Counted from the stretch's first letter, positions 35,727 through 45,564 are shown. The stretch: 64,000 bases of DNA from Ascidiaceihabitans sp. (GCA_029251465.1 JAQXDI010000044.1:62001-126000), one strand, 5' to 3'. Program-made: numbers and translations. Notes: generated from the letters alone by a model not told the origin.

Positions 35727-35855
35727 GGTGGATCAAGATCCACCTTAGCACACATGTGGGTGGGGTGGGTCGACAGTTTCAGGGATGTTCAGCGGGCACA
35801 ATCAGGGATGTTCAGCGGGCACAATGTAGACTCGTAAGGTGGATCTTGATCCACC
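35727..35855. repeat. REPIN/MITE-like element with inverted terminal palindromes
   Basis: The element is 129 bases long and begins at the base after the phaZ stop. Its two ends are exact 21-base inverted copies of each other (35727-35747 and 35835-35855). Each end is itself a palindrome: GGTGGATCAAGATCCACC on the left and GGTGGATCTTGATCCACC on the right. Two REP-type palindromes in inverted orientation around a short spacer match the REPIN architecture; as RNA they may also terminate phaZ transcription. The spacer holds a two-copy tandem repeat. Confidence 0.75.
35780..35825. repeat. Two-copy 23-base tandem repeat inside the REPIN-like element
   Basis: Bases 35780-35802 and 35803-35825 are identical 23-base units that begin CAGGGATGTTCAGCG. 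Their exact identity points to a recent duplication. Confidence 0.85.
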
Positions 35856-35869
35856 GTTACCAACCAGCG

Positions 35870-36580
35870 TTATTGCAAAACCATCGGCTGTTTCAGCCAA
35901 TCGCGCAGCGCCAAGGTGGTTTCTTCCGGTGCTTCCAGTGTCGGCAGATGCCCTGCCGTTTCAATCACCTTTAGCTGCGCATACGGGATCAGTTCAGCCA
36001 TGAATGTATGGCGTTTGATCGGGCAAAGCGCATCATGCGCGCCGCATAAAACCAACGTCGGCACCTTGCATTTGCGCAGCGTGCCTTGTTGATCACGGCG
36101 ACGTTGTAGCGCACGTGATTGGCGTACGAACACGTCTGGTCCCAGCGCTTCGGCCATGTCCATCACCAGCTCTAGCACAGCGCCACGGTGCGATCCCGGT
36201 GCCAGATAATTCGGCTTCATCTCGTCGCGCATCACTTCGAACAGGCGGCCCGTGCGCGCGCCAATAATTTGCGGTTCACGCGCCGCTGCAACCTGCGGGG
36301 TTTCAGCCAGCGGATTGGTGTCCATCAATGCCAGACGCGTAATTCTGTCAGGCGCGCGGCGCAGCAGTTCCATCGCGACGATCCCGCCCATGCTAAGACC
36401 CGCCAAAGCAAAGCGTGCTGGCAATTGATCCAGCAGTCCCGATGCGATCTCTTCGATCCGTTCGCCTTGGGTGACGGGTGCAACTGTGACGCTAAATTCT
36501 GCTGATAATTCAGCAATTTGCGGGCCAAAAAGGCGCGCATCGCACATCATTCCGGGCAAAAAGACGATAGGCTCAGGCAC
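35870..36580 (-). CDS. Alpha/beta hydrolase
   Basis: A 236-residue hydrolase (MPEPIVFLPGMMCDARLFGPQ). The nucleophile elbow is GLSMGG, the acid probably lies in LCGAHDALCP, and the His in ETAGHLPTLEAPEE. No cap domain signature or signal peptide is seen. Substrate unknown. It follows the REPIN-like element on the opposite strand from phaZ. Confidence 0.85.
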   Translation of the reverse strand: MPEPIVFLPGMMCDARLFGPQIAELSAEFSVTVAPVTQGERIEEIASGLLDQLPARFALAGLSMGGIVAMELLRRAPDRITRLALMDTNPLAETPQVAAAREPQIIGARTGRLFEVMRDEMKPNYLAPGSHRGAVLELVMDMAEALGPDVFVRQSRALQRRRDQQGTLRKCKVPTLVLCGAHDALCPIKRHTFMAELIPYAQLKVIETAGHLPTLEAPEETTLALRDWLKQPMVLQ

Positions 36581-36712
36581 AATGCACCTGCGCTGTGTTT
36601 TCGGTCTGCGCCTCTGTCTTTGAAATCACGTCAGATGCCCAACTTTTGCAATGCCTTTGATGCTGCACCATGGCGCGATCTTGTCAAATGAGCAAGCGAT
36701 GCCCGGCAGTTT

Positions 36713-37738
36713 TCAGCCCTTAACTTTGGACCAGAAATGCGCCAAATGCCGGCTCACGATTTCGTTGTAACGATCTGATTGCTTGAGCGTCGCAAGCCCG
36801 GCATTCAGGCGGTACAAATGTGTGGTCCCGCGCCAGTGCTTTTTGGAAATGATCACATGCATGCCTTGGATCGACAAAGGCCGTTGCAAAGGTGCAATCT
36901 GCTCAGACAAGCCTAACTCAAACATCTTTTCGACGCCTAAAAATTCATTCACCGCGACCGCATCCACCTGCCCTGTCGCAAGCATGTTAAAGCAGTCATC
37001 AGGCGTGTCCGGTTGCACCAACGTAATCAAATCTTGGGACAACCAATTGCGATCCGGCGTGTCCAAATCATGGGTGAAATACCCCGTAGGGCGGCACAAA
37101 GTCTTGCCGATCAAATCGCTGTCGGACTCAAAACGCATCGACCCGTCGGCGCGCGCAAAAAGCAAAATGACCAAATCAACCAGCGGGTCCGAGAAATGAA
37201 AATTCACACACCGCGAATGCTCTGGATTGTTTTCACAATCAGGGCGGAACCACGGAAACCCCATGTCGACCTGCTTTTCGTCCAACATCGGGCTGAGGTG
37301 TTTGGACCAGTTGCCCTCCCATACGATTGCGTATGGAATCGGCGACGGGCTTTCCTCAAGGGCTGCGTTCACCAGTTCCGTCACCATGCCGTGCCCGGGC
37401 CAGTTCCAATCCGTGAATGGCGCGTAGTTCGACGCTGTGACCAACGTCAGCTCTGCATCGGCTTGTTGCAAAGGCGTGGGATCAGGCGCTTTTTGCACAC
37501 TGCCTTCGGGGCATGGAATGTCCAAAACCGTGCCGACTGGAACCTCTAACAAGCTGCCGCCCTGCAAGTCGGGGTTGTTGTAAAAAATCAGCGACCACTT
37601 GGTCAAATCGCCAATCTGGGCCTCGGCAATCGAAAACAACGTGTCGCCATCTTTGACGGTATAGCTTGGCTGGCAAGCCTGCGCGGCACCAGACATCGCA
37701 AACGCCGTGCCCGCGGCTAGGATCAAGTGTCGTATCAT
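36713..37738 (-). CDS. Periplasmic LysM plus solute-binding domain protein (copy 2)
   Basis: A 341-residue protein. A signal peptide (MIRHLILAAGTAFAMSGAAQA) is followed by a LysM-like domain of about 50 residues (YTVKDGDTLFSIAEAQIGD...WSLIFYNNPDL) and a type II solute-binding domain from about residue 90 (LVTASNYAPFTDWNW). The solute-binding part has four cysteines, two in DCENNPEHSRC. The combination suggests a peptidoglycan-tethered sensor or binding protein. AAAGGAG precedes the ATG at 37738. It lies 31 bases after a paralogue of the same architecture. Confidence 0.85.
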   Translation of the reverse strand: MIRHLILAAGTAFAMSGAAQACQPSYTVKDGDTLFSIAEAQIGDLTKWSLIFYNNPDLQGGSLLEVPVGTVLDIPCPEGSVQKAPDPTPLQQADAELTLVTASNYAPFTDWNWPGHGMVTELVNAALEESPSPIPYAIVWEGNWSKHLSPMLDEKQVDMGFPWFRPDCENNPEHSRCVNFHFSDPLVDLVILLFARADGSMRFESDSDLIGKTLCRPTGYFTHDLDTPDRNWLSQDLITLVQPDTPDDCFNMLATGQVDAVAVNEFLGVEKMFELGLSEQIAPLQRPLSIQGMHVIISKKHWRGTTHLYRLNAGLATLKQSDRYNEIVSRHLAHFWSKVKG

Positions 37739-37769
37739 CGTGACGGCTCCTTTGGCCAAGAGGTTTAGC

Positions 37770-38849
37770 CTAAAAGCTGGCCCAGATTGTCGACATATGT
37801 GTGTCTACGATTTGCTGATACTGGCCAGTGTCCTTGATCTGTTGCAGACCAAAGTTCACGGTCGCCAACAGCGCATCCGCGTTCGGATTGGATTTGTGGA
37901 TCAGCACATGCAGGCCCGTGATCGAAATCGGCCGCGCTTGCACGGCGATGATCTGATCCTTCAGACCCATTTCTTTGATTGCGGTGCGCCCGGTGAATTC
38001 ATTCAAAACAACAGCGTCAACTTTGCCCTGCTGCAACATTTCGAAACAGGCAGACACGGCGACGGGTTGGACCAGCGTAATCTTGTTGCCTTTCACCCAA
38101 TTGCGCCCGTCGCTGTCCAGCATGTGGGTTGTATAGCCTTTGGGCCGGCACAGCGTGCGCCCATCTATGTCGGAATTTTTCGAGAACGGGATCGGCCGGT
38201 TTTTGTCCACAAACATCAGAACCAGATATTCAAACATCGGATCGGAGAAGTGGAAGTTCACACATCGCTCGTGCTCCGGGTTGCTGTTGCAATCCGGTTT
38301 TGCCCAAGGGAACGCGAGATCCATGATGTGCGACGACATCATCGGATCCAGATGCGCGCTCCAGTCATTGACCCAAAACGTATCAAACCCTTCCGCCGAT
38401 GCGGACGACGTCAATGCCGCTTGAAACACATCCGCCATCAAGCCGTCGTTCAGCAGGCCGCGGTGCGTAAAAGGTTTGAAATCATCAGCTGTCACCGCTT
38501 TGATCAAAGGCAAAGCACCGATCGCCGCAGCTTTTGCCGCCGGTCTTGCGATTGGTTTTGCTGCGGTAACAGTTGCGGTCGTCCCGCCAGACAACCCTGT
38601 TGGCAGGCCATCGATGCAGCCCAAATTCAGCTTCATTCCGACGCTGATAGAATTCGGATTTTCACCAATCGCGCTGATGTTGTTGGTGTGGATGGCAGAC
38701 CAGCGGCCGACATTTTGATACTGACGGTCCGCGATCAACAACAGGCTGTCGCCGCGTTGCACTGTGTAAACGCCGCCGCAGCTTTGCGCGGCCACCGGTG
38801 CCGCAAACGCCGACAGCATCAACGTTGCCGCAGTCAAGAATCGTTTCAT
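37770..38849 (-). CDS. Periplasmic LysM plus solute-binding domain protein (copy 1)
   Basis: A 359-residue paralogue of the next gene. After a signal peptide (MKRFLTAATLMLSAFAAPVAA) comes a LysM-like domain (YTVQRGDSLLLIADRQYQNVGRWSAIHTNN), a short linker and a solute-binding domain (VTADDFKPFTHRGL). The stretch DCNSNPEHERCVNFHFSDP is almost the same in both copies, as are GKTLCRPxGYxTH and NWVKGNKITLVQP. No permease or signalling partner lies nearby, so they may work as scavenging or sensor proteins. Confidence 0.85.
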   Translation of the reverse strand: MKRFLTAATLMLSAFAAPVAAQSCGGVYTVQRGDSLLLIADRQYQNVGRWSAIHTNNISAIGENPNSISVGMKLNLGCIDGLPTGLSGGTTATVTAAKPIARPAAKAAAIGALPLIKAVTADDFKPFTHRGLLNDGLMADVFQAALTSSASAEGFDTFWVNDWSAHLDPMMSSHIMDLAFPWAKPDCNSNPEHERCVNFHFSDPMFEYLVLMFVDKNRPIPFSKNSDIDGRTLCRPKGYTTHMLDSDGRNWVKGNKITLVQPVAVSACFEMLQQGKVDAVVLNEFTGRTAIKEMGLKDQIIAVQARPISITGLHVLIHKSNPNADALLATVNFGLQQIKDTGQYQQIVDTHMSTIWASF

Positions 38850-38961
38850 CAGTCATCCCCCAGATGCATTTTGTCGGGGAATTTCCCTTATTTAGTGTAG
38901 TTAGGTCAACGTGAAAACGACATCTTGGGGTCCGACATAGATGCTTTTGGCGCTAACCACC

Positions 38962-39594
38962 TCAGGGATAACGAATTCCACGAAAGGTAGGAAAATCGTC
39001 GTAACGGCTTTGGCGTTGCGTGCGCGTCTCATGTGGCTGTTGTCCGGCCCTCAACAGCATTCCGCGCGGGGCGACATAGCTGGAAATCGTGCGCAAGGGC
39101 GTCGCCCGCCACACCAGGTTAAACGCGGCCAATTTCGGGAAAAACCAGATGTCGGAATAATCCAGATGATCGTGCATCCACCACGCCAGATCCTGCCAAT
39201 CGCGCCCGGCGTCGTATTGATCAGCAAACCACGGGATCACGATGGACGCGCCCGCAATCGCAGCCTCGCCCTGATGCCAATCCCAGATGTGACATTCGAG
39301 CGGATTGTCGTTGGCCGCGCAGTTCAGCTTGTTGTCATTGCCGTATTTGTTCAACTCGGGCGACCGATACCCCGAGCGCACAACGATCCGTCCAAAGGTC
39401 TCTTCAAGAGGGTCCAGCAGCGTCGTGCAAAACGCGCGGCCATGTTCCAGTGTCACATCGGGATCGGTTGGAATATTTGGGACGCCGTGAAAACCGTTGA
39501 TCTCGGAATACATGAAATCGCGCATGTAAAAATGTTTGGACAAGCGTTCACGCCCAAAGGTCTCAAGGCTCCACATGCTGCGCGGCTGGCGCAT
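38962..39594 (-). CDS. Peptidase M15-like protein of unknown function
   Basis: A 210-residue protein (MRQPRSMWSLETFGRERLSKHFYMRDF). The stretch VVRSGYRSPELNKYGND resembles the SGYRS element of M15/VanY-type DD-carboxypeptidases, and HIWDWHQGEAAIAG could supply metal ligands, but the usual SxHxxGxAxD motif is not exact. No signal peptide is seen. The ATG overlaps the stop of the VOC gene as TGATG. Function uncertain. Confidence 0.7.
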   Translation of the reverse strand: MRQPRSMWSLETFGRERLSKHFYMRDFMYSEINGFHGVPNIPTDPDVTLEHGRAFCTTLLDPLEETFGRIVVRSGYRSPELNKYGNDNKLNCAANDNPLECHIWDWHQGEAAIAGASIVIPWFADQYDAGRDWQDLAWWMHDHLDYSDIWFFPKLAAFNLVWRATPLRTISSYVAPRGMLLRAGQQPHETRTQRQSRYDDFPTFRGIRYP

Positions 39595-40022
39595 CAGGCG
39601 GCACCATTCCACTGGAATTCGCCTTGCGGTCCAAGCGGGCTAAACGGGTTGTGCGCAATTTCCCAAATGTGCCATTCGGGGTCAGCAAAATAACCGTGGT
39701 GCCCGCCCCAGAACACATCTTGTGCAGGTTTCAAAACCTGCGCGCCTGCGGTTTCGGCTGCGGCCAAAAGCTCAGCAACCTGCTCCTTGGTTTCAACGTT
39801 GTGGCCCAAAGTCATGCGCCCGTTCCCCAAGTCATCAACAGACAATCCGATATCTTTGGCCAGTGCCTCTAGCGGGTACAACCCCAGTGTTTGTCCAATT
39901 AAATCAAAGGCTACAACGCCATCTGGACTCTCGACGCGTGTCCAGCCCAAGGCTTCGTAAAAGGCGGCAAGCGCTGCGATATCGCGCGCGCCCAAAGTGA
40001 TCAAGCTGACCCGTTGTTGCAT
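39594..40022 (-). CDS. VOC (glyoxalase/bleomycin-resistance) family protein
   Basis: A 142-residue protein with two beta-alpha-beta-beta-beta modules: MQQRVSLITLGARDIAALAAFYEALGW at the start and ETAGAQVLKPAQDVFWGGHHGYFADPEWHIWEIAHNP at the end. HHGYF...D.E.H.WE carries the second-half metal ligands. Substrate unknown. It lies 2 bases after a broken hydrolase gene and is translationally coupled to the M15-like gene. Confidence 0.88.
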   Translation of the reverse strand: MQQRVSLITLGARDIAALAAFYEALGWTRVESPDGVVAFDLIGQTLGLYPLEALAKDIGLSVDDLGNGRMTLGHNVETKEQVAELLAAAETAGAQVLKPAQDVFWGGHHGYFADPEWHIWEIAHNPFSPLGPQGEFQWNGAA

Positions 40023-40024
40023 GG

Positions 40025-41005
40025 CTACAGTCCTTTCGCCCAGTCAATGATCGCCGCAGAAGAGCGCGCAGTTTGCCCCGGCGACATGATGTCACCCACG
40101 ATGACGTGAAAAAATGGATCGTCGCCGTCGCCCAAATCCGGACGCACCGTAGTAACGGCCCCACCCCAGTTTGCCGCTATGCGATCCGTCACTTCGGACA
40201 CAACCACGCGGTCGTTTTCAGCGTAGTGAAACAGGGCGGGAATGCGCACTTTGGAGTAATCCAGCGCTACGGCGGCCTGAACCGCGGCAGCCATCGGCAA
40301 TGTTGCAATCGTCCGGTACGTGGTCGTCCAATGCGCGGCTTGACCGGCGTTCAGAGACTCAAAACTGCGGATTTCGCCGGCGACCAGTGGCCCCCAGTAC
40401 CGCACCGCCAGCATGGTCAAAAGGCCCGCTGCGGGATTGTTTATCGCAAAGTTTGGCGACACAAAAACCACGCCTGCCACGTCCTATTGCAATGTGGGTT
40501 CGTGCAACGCGAGGGCCGCAATCGTACCGCCGGTGGATGTGGTCAGGATGATCACCTGATCACCAACGGCGCGCGCCACGGCCAAGGCCTCAACCGCGTT
40601 CGTCATCCATTGGCTCGCACTCGCTTGTGCCATCGCGTCGCTGTCACGTCCGTGACCCTGAAAACGGGTGTAGACCAGATTTGCACCAAGGGCTGCGGCG
40701 ACGTTGTCTGGAACCGGTCTAATTTCTTCGGAGCTGGCCGAAAACCCGTGGAAATAGACGACCGACAGCGGCGTTTTCACCTCAGCCCCACCTGCCCAAA
40801 TCACCCGTTTGTGGCTGTCAGGGCGGATGTCATCAAACGCCGCTTCGGATGCCTCAAAGAACGCTTGAACGCCGCCTGTCAGCTGGCTTTCATCAAAATC
40901 GGTGTCCGTGTTGACCTGTTCATACGGGCCAAATTGCCAAAGACCGACGCCCAGAATGACAAGGGTCAACAGGATGCGCCCGATCCATTTGCCAAGCGTT
41001 CTCAT
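40025..41005 (-). pseudogene. Alpha/beta hydrolase, interrupted by an in-frame TAG
   Basis: The gene starts at ATG 41005 (MRTLGKWIGRILLTLV, a membrane anchor) and encodes VVYFHGFSASSEEIRP and the nucleophile region LTTSTGGTIAALAL. TAG at 40484-40486 (codon 174) then stops it. The same frame goes on with DVAGVVFVSPNFAINNPAAG and the rest of the fold, including the likely His near DPFFHVIVGD, to 40025. No indel is involved. The start overlaps the stop of the intact hydrolase upstream (ATGA). Nothing suggests a natural two-protein split, since the break falls inside the central sheet. Confidence 0.85.
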
Positions 41006-41760
41006 GCGTCCATGACCTCTTGGATTGCGGTTTCGATCAGGCCCAAACATGGGCCGTCGGAAAACCGGTGGTCAGCGTCTTTGACCAAGGTCAGGCGCAT
41101 GTCAGGGCTGCTCGCGTGGTCCAGCAGGGTCGTGGCGCGGTCCGTTGAAACGGCCGTATCGGAGGTGCCTTGCAGCATCCGTACAGGAAACGGCAGGTCC
41201 AAAGGCGTACGCAAAACCAACTGGTCACGCCCGTCCTCGACCATCCGTTTCGTGATAATGTAGGGGTCCATGTAGTCGGACGGCATTTCGATTTGCCCAT
41301 CGCGTTCCAGCGTCGCTTTTTGCGCGTCACTAAACGAGGCCCAATAGCCGTCTTCGGTGAAATCGGGGGCCGCAGCGATGGTCACCAAACCTGCCATCCG
41401 GTCGGGGTGATCGCGCGCGAACAACAGCGATTGCCACCCGCCCATCGATGATCCGACCAGCACCACAGGGCCATCGGTCAACGCGTCAATCGCCGCTGCG
41501 GTGTCTTCGGCCCAATCGCCGATACACCCTTGTTCAAAGGTGCCAGAGCTAAACCCGTGACCGGAATAATCAAACCGCAGAAACGATTGGCCGCGCGCCT
41601 GTGCGACAGCCTCAAGATGCACTGCTTTGGTGCCTTCCATGTCGGATTTTAACCCGCTTAGAAACACGATCCACGGACCCTGCCCGACGGTACGTTTATA
41701 CGCGATGCGCCGCCCTTGCGGTGTGTCCAGATAGTGCGCGTCGTTTTGAACGTCGGCCAT
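41002..41760 (-). CDS. Alpha/beta hydrolase
   Basis: A 252-residue hydrolase starting at ATG 41760 (MADVQNDAHYLDTPQGRRIAYKR), preceded by AAGGGGG. The oxyanion-hole segment is VFLSGLKSDMEGTKA, the nucleophile elbow GSSMGG, and the His lies in DADHRFSDG. FDYSGHGFSSG is also typical. The pattern resembles the C-terminal peptidase/palmitoyl thioesterase ABHD10-like group, but the substrate is unknown. It overlaps the broken hydrolase gene downstream. Confidence 0.88.
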   Translation of the reverse strand: MADVQNDAHYLDTPQGRRIAYKRTVGQGPWIVFLSGLKSDMEGTKAVHLEAVAQARGQSFLRFDYSGHGFSSGTFEQGCIGDWAEDTAAAIDALTDGPVVLVGSSMGGWQSLLFARDHPDRMAGLVTIAAAPDFTEDGYWASFSDAQKATLERDGQIEMPSDYMDPYIITKRMVEDGRDQLVLRTPLDLPFPVRMLQGTSDTAVSTDRATTLLDHASSPDMRLTLVKDADHRFSDGPCLGLIETAIQEVMDA

Positions 41761-41830
41761 GTCGCCCCCTTGCGTCGTTTCCGAGCACAATGGCGGGACG
41801 GGCCCTAGCGCGCAATCCGCAAACGCAAAC

Positions 41831-42055
41831 TTAGCCGCTGATGTAGGCACCGGCGCGTGGGCGGTAGAATGCTTTTTGATTGTGCAGGCGGCCCAGCAAT
41901 TCGTGAATTTGACGCACATCGCCGCCTTCGGGCGCGGTGTCTGGCCGTTTCTTGAGGCTTTCTTGCGTCAACGCCAACTTGTTGCGCATCAGCGCGGTCT
42001 CGATCAGATCAAGGTCTTCTACGGAAAGTTCAAACTGTATGTTGTAACCTGGCAT
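41831..42055 (-). CDS. Small conserved-looking protein of unknown function
   Basis: A 74-residue acidic protein (MPGYNIQFELSVEDLDLIETAL) with a helix-rich pattern and GGDVRQIHELLGRLHNQKAFYRP. AAAGAGG stands at a good distance before the ATG at 42055; the frame is open further but without a ribosome site. It may be a regulator of about the size of small toxin-antitoxin or DNA-binding proteins, but no motif is recognised. Confidence 0.7.
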   Translation of the reverse strand: MPGYNIQFELSVEDLDLIETALMRNKLALTQESLKKRPDTAPEGGDVRQIHELLGRLHNQKAFYRPRAGAYISG

Positions 42056-42257
42056 GAGATCCTCTTTCGGGTGGAGTTTCTTTTCCCAAGTTTCGCACAG
42101 CTGGCAGGGGGAAATCCAGCCCAATCTGTCGCATATTGCGGACATTTTGTCGCTTTTCACCCATGTGAATATTTGTTGCCTTTCGGGTCGCGCGCCGTGC
42201 CCCATGCGACGTTACGCTGTTCTTGATCTTGCGCGCCCCCGGATCATAGTCACAAAC

Positions 42258-43427
42258 ATGAGCAGTCCCCCCAAGCTAATCCTTCCGGTCATTTCGACCT
42301 GCAACTTTCTGATCGGGGTTGGTGCGTTTGTGATCATCGGCGTGCTGGAACCCTTGGGGGCCTCGCTAAGCGTCGCACCCGAACGCGCGGGCATTTTGAT
42401 GACGGTGTACGCGCTGGCCTACGCGGTGTTGTCGCCCGTTCTGGTCTCTGTCACCGGACACATCGGGCGGCGCCGCGTGATGGCGTTCGGCCTGACAGTG
42501 TTTTTGTGCTCGGCCATCCTGTCGGCCATGGCGACCTCGCTGACGATGCTGGCCGCCGCGCGTGTTTTGGCGGCTGCGGGGGCTGGCATGTTCACACCCG
42601 TGGGGGCCGCCGTTGTCGCCGGATTGTTCCCCGAAGACCAGCGCGCCCGCGTTCTCGCCGCCGCAATGTTCGGGTTCACGTTGGCCCAAGTCCTTGGCGT
42701 GCCAGCAGGCAGTTGGGTCGCCTACACATTCGGCTGGCGCTATGCGTTCTGGGGCGTCGTGGTCCTAAACCTGCCCTGCATTTTCCTGATCTGGACCTTC
42801 GTGCCTGCAGGTCTAAAATTCCAACCCGTCAGCTTGGATGATTTGCGCAGCATCCTGACCAACGGGCGCATGATGCTCGCCATCAGTTTCACCGGCATGT
42901 TTCTGGGCGCGATCTACGTTCTCTACACGTATTTCACCCCGATGCTGAGCCAGATGATGGGGATGGGGCGTGACGGCATCACGTTTATTCTGGTCTTGTC
43001 CGGCGTCGGCGCAGTCGCCGGCAACATCATCGGCGGGATCATGGCAGACCGCCTTGGCTGGTACAAAACCCTGATCATCTTGTGTTGCGCACAAATGCTG
43101 CTGATGCCGATTTATTCCTTTCTGCCTATCGCCATGCCCGGCTTTTTCGTTCTGTCCATCGCCTGGTCCATCGCTGGCTGGTCGTTCATGGCCGGACAAC
43201 AGATGCGCCTGATCGGATTGGCAGGACCCAAAGCGCCGGTGGTTCTGGCTCTGACCGCCGCGTGCATCTACATTGGCGCGGCCATCGGATCAGCGATCGG
43301 GTCTATCGTGATTGCGTATTTTGGCATCGCAGGCTTGGGCATCGCCGCCGCACTGTATGCATCACTGGCACTGGCCAATTTGATACTGTCCGCACGCTTT
43401 CCACCCAAAGCCTTAACTGGCTCTTGA
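42258..43427 (+). CDS. MFS transporter
   Basis: A 389-residue major facilitator of the arabinose-efflux/Bcr type with about 12 membrane segments. The loop between segments 2 and 3 is GHIGRRRVMAFG, and motif C-like GAVAGNIIGGIMADRLGWYKT follows in the second half. The ATG at 42258 (MSSPPKLILPVISTCNFL) is chosen because it begins just before the first segment. The substrate is unknown. It lies 90 bases before thrS. Confidence 0.88.
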   Translation: MSSPPKLILPVISTCNFLIGVGAFVIIGVLEPLGASLSVAPERAGILMTVYALAYAVLSPVLVSVTGHIGRRRVMAFGLTVFLCSAILSAMATSLTMLAAARVLAAAGAGMFTPVGAAVVAGLFPEDQRARVLAAAMFGFTLAQVLGVPAGSWVAYTFGWRYAFWGVVVLNLPCIFLIWTFVPAGLKFQPVSLDDLRSILTNGRMMLAISFTGMFLGAIYVLYTYFTPMLSQMMGMGRDGITFILVLSGVGAVAGNIIGGIMADRLGWYKTLIILCCAQMLLMPIYSFLPIAMPGFFVLSIAWSIAGWSFMAGQQMRLIGLAGPKAPVVLALTAACIYIGAAIGSAIGSIVIAYFGIAGLGIAAALYASLALANLILSARFPPKALTGS

Positions 43428-43517
43428 CGGATTCGCGCCGACTTGCCAGATAAGGTGCGAACACTTTAACCCGCAACCGGGCGTTTCGTAGGCGCCAAAC
43501 TGACGAGGAGTGCCCAG

Positions 43518-45464
43518 ATGGCATCAGTCTCCCTTACTTTTCCCGACGGCAATGCACGTGAATACGACGCAGGCGTAACCGCCGCGCAGGTCGCCGAAAG
43601 CATCTCAAAATCGCTCGCCAAAAAGGCGATCAGCGCCACCGTGAACGGCGAACACTGGGACATGCAGTGGCCCATTGACAGCGACGCATCGATCGCGCTG
43701 CACACCATGGCCGACGACGAACAGGCCAATGAGTTGGTGCGTCACGATCTGGCCCACATCATGGCCCGCGCAGTTCAAGAAATCTGGCCGGATACAAAGG
43801 TCACAATCGGCCCTGTCATCAAAGACGGCTGGTACTATGACTTTGATAGCAAAGAATCCTTCACCCCCGAAGACCTGAGCGTCATCGAGAAAAAGATGCG
43901 CGAGATCATCAACAAACGCGAACCCGTGCGCACCGAAATCTGGGACCGCGCCCGCGCGATTGCCCACTACGAGGCCAATGGCGAGCCGTACAAAGTCGAG
44001 CTGATCGAAAGCATTCCGGGCGATGAACCCCTGCGCATGTATTGGCATGGCGACTGGCAAGACCTGTGTCGCGGCCCACACCTGCAACACACTGGCCAAG
44101 TGCCCGGTGACTCGTTCAAATTGATGTCCATCGCGGGGGCCTATTGGCGTGGCGACAGTGACCGCGCCATGCTGCAACGCATCTACGGCGTCGCCTTCAC
44201 CGGCAAGGAAAAGCTAAAGGCCCACCTGAACATGCTGGAGGAAGCGGCCAAACGCGACCACCGCAAACTGGGCCGCGAAATGGACCTGTTCCACATGCAA
44301 GAAGAGGCCCCGGGCCAAATCTTTTGGCACCCGAACGGCTGGTCCATCTACACCGAACTTCAGGATTACATGCGCCGCAAACAACGTGCGGCGGGCTATG
44401 TCGAGGTGAACACACCGCAGGTCGTAGACCGCAAACTTTGGGAAGCGTCCGGCCACTGGGACAAATACCAAGAACACATGTTCATCGTCGAAGTGGACGA
44501 GGAACACGCACGCGAAAAAGCCATCAACGCGCTAAAGCCGATGAACTGCCCCTGCCACGTTCAAATCTTTAACCAAGGTATGAAATCCTATCGCGACCTG
44601 CCCTTGCGCATGGCCGAATTCGGATCGTGCAGCCGCTATGAACCTTCAGGTGCCCTGCACGGCATCATGCGCGTACGTGGATTTACCCAAGACGACGGCC
44701 ACATTTTTTGCCGCGAGGACCAGATCGAGGCAGAATGTGCCGCCTTCATCACCTACCTGTCTTCGGTCTACAAAGACCTCGGGTTTGATAACTTTGAAAT
44801 CATGTTCGCAACCCGCCCTGAAAAGCGTGTCGGGTCCGAAGAAAGCTGGGATCACGTCGAAAACGCGCTTGAAAATGCGATCAAAGTTGCGGGTCACCCC
44901 TATACTTTGGACGAAGGCGAAGGCGCGTTTTACGGACCAAAGCTTGACTTTAAACTGACCGACGCAATTGGCCGCGAATGGCAATGCGGCACGTTCCAAG
45001 TTGACCCCAACTTGCCGGAACGCTTGGATGCAACCTACGTGGCCGAAGACGGAGCAAAGCATCGACCCTACATGCTGCACCGCGCCTGCCTTGGCTCGTT
45101 CGAACGTTTCATCGGTATCTTGATCGAAAACTCGGCAGGTAAATTGCCGTTCTGGCTGGCGCCGCGCCAAGTTGTTGTCGCCTCGATCATCTCGGACGCA
45201 GATGACTATGTTCACGAGGTTGTCGCCGCCCTGAACGCCGCAGGCGTGCGCGCCGAGGCCGACATTCGCAACGAAAAGATCAACTACAAGGTCCGCGAAC
45301 ATTCCGTTGGCAAAGTGCCGGTGATCTTGGCCGTCGGTGCGCGCGAAGTCGAAGAACGCACGCTCACCGTGCGCCGCTTGGGCGAAAAGCAAACCTCGGT
45401 CCAAGGGTTGGACGACGTGATCGCAGGCCTAAAAGTCGACGCAACACCACCCGATTTGCGTTGA
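43518..45464 (+). CDS. thrS: Threonyl-tRNA synthetase
   Basis: A 648-residue class II synthetase. The N-terminal TGS domain ([22 protein letters not shown]) is followed by the editing domain with [17 protein letters not shown] and the HxxxC-type zinc residues, then the catalytic core with NCPCHVQIF (zinc Cys), [16 protein letters not shown] (motif 2) and [17 protein letters not shown] (motif 3). The C-terminal anticodon-binding domain ends the protein. Intact. GAGGAG precedes the ATG. Confidence 0.98.
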   Translation: MASVSLTFPDGNAREYDAGVTAAQVAESISKSLAKKAISATVNGEHWDMQWPIDSDASIALHTMADDEQANELVRHDLAHIMARAVQEIWPDTKVTIGPVIKDGWYYDFDSKESFTPEDLSVIEKKMREIINKREPVRTEIWDRARAIAHYEANGEPYKVELIESIPGDEPLRMYWHGDWQDLCRGPHLQHTGQVPGDSFKLMSIAGAYWRGDSDRAMLQRIYGVAFTGKEKLKAHLNMLEEAAKRDHRKLGREMDLFHMQEEAPGQIFWHPNGWSIYTELQDYMRRKQRAAGYVEVNTPQVVDRKLWEASGHWDKYQEHMFIVEVDEEHAREKAINALKPMNCPCHVQIFNQGMKSYRDLPLRMAEFGSCSRYEPSGALHGIMRVRGFTQDDGHIFCREDQIEAECAAFITYLSSVYKDLGFDNFEIMFATRPEKRVGSEESWDHVENALENAIKVAGHPYTLDEGEGAFYGPKLDFKLTDAIGREWQCGTFQVDPNLPERLDATYVAEDGAKHRPYMLHRACLGSFERFIGILIENSAGKLPFWLAPRQVVVASIISDADDYVHEVVAALNAAGVRAEADIRNEKINYKVREHSVGKVPVILAVGAREVEERTLTVRRLGEKQTSVQGLDDVIAGLKVDATPPDLR

Positions 45465-45564
45465 AAGTATTACAAAGCCGGATCGCGCGAGCGGTCCGGT
45501 TGAAACAAAACCGGCCTTTGACGGGACATTTCCACGTCAATTCACACATCGCGTAACGCGCATG

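Noticed and set aside
37707..38900. A 397-codon open frame antisense to the LysM plus solute-binding genes.
   Set aside because: It covers the 5' end of one gene and all of another on the opposite strand; its composition (rich in Arg, His, Gln) is that of a shadow frame.
40025..41005. The hydrolase halves as two separate genes.
   Set aside because: The frame is unbroken across TAG 40484, the second half has no ribosome site, and the split falls within the hydrolase core.
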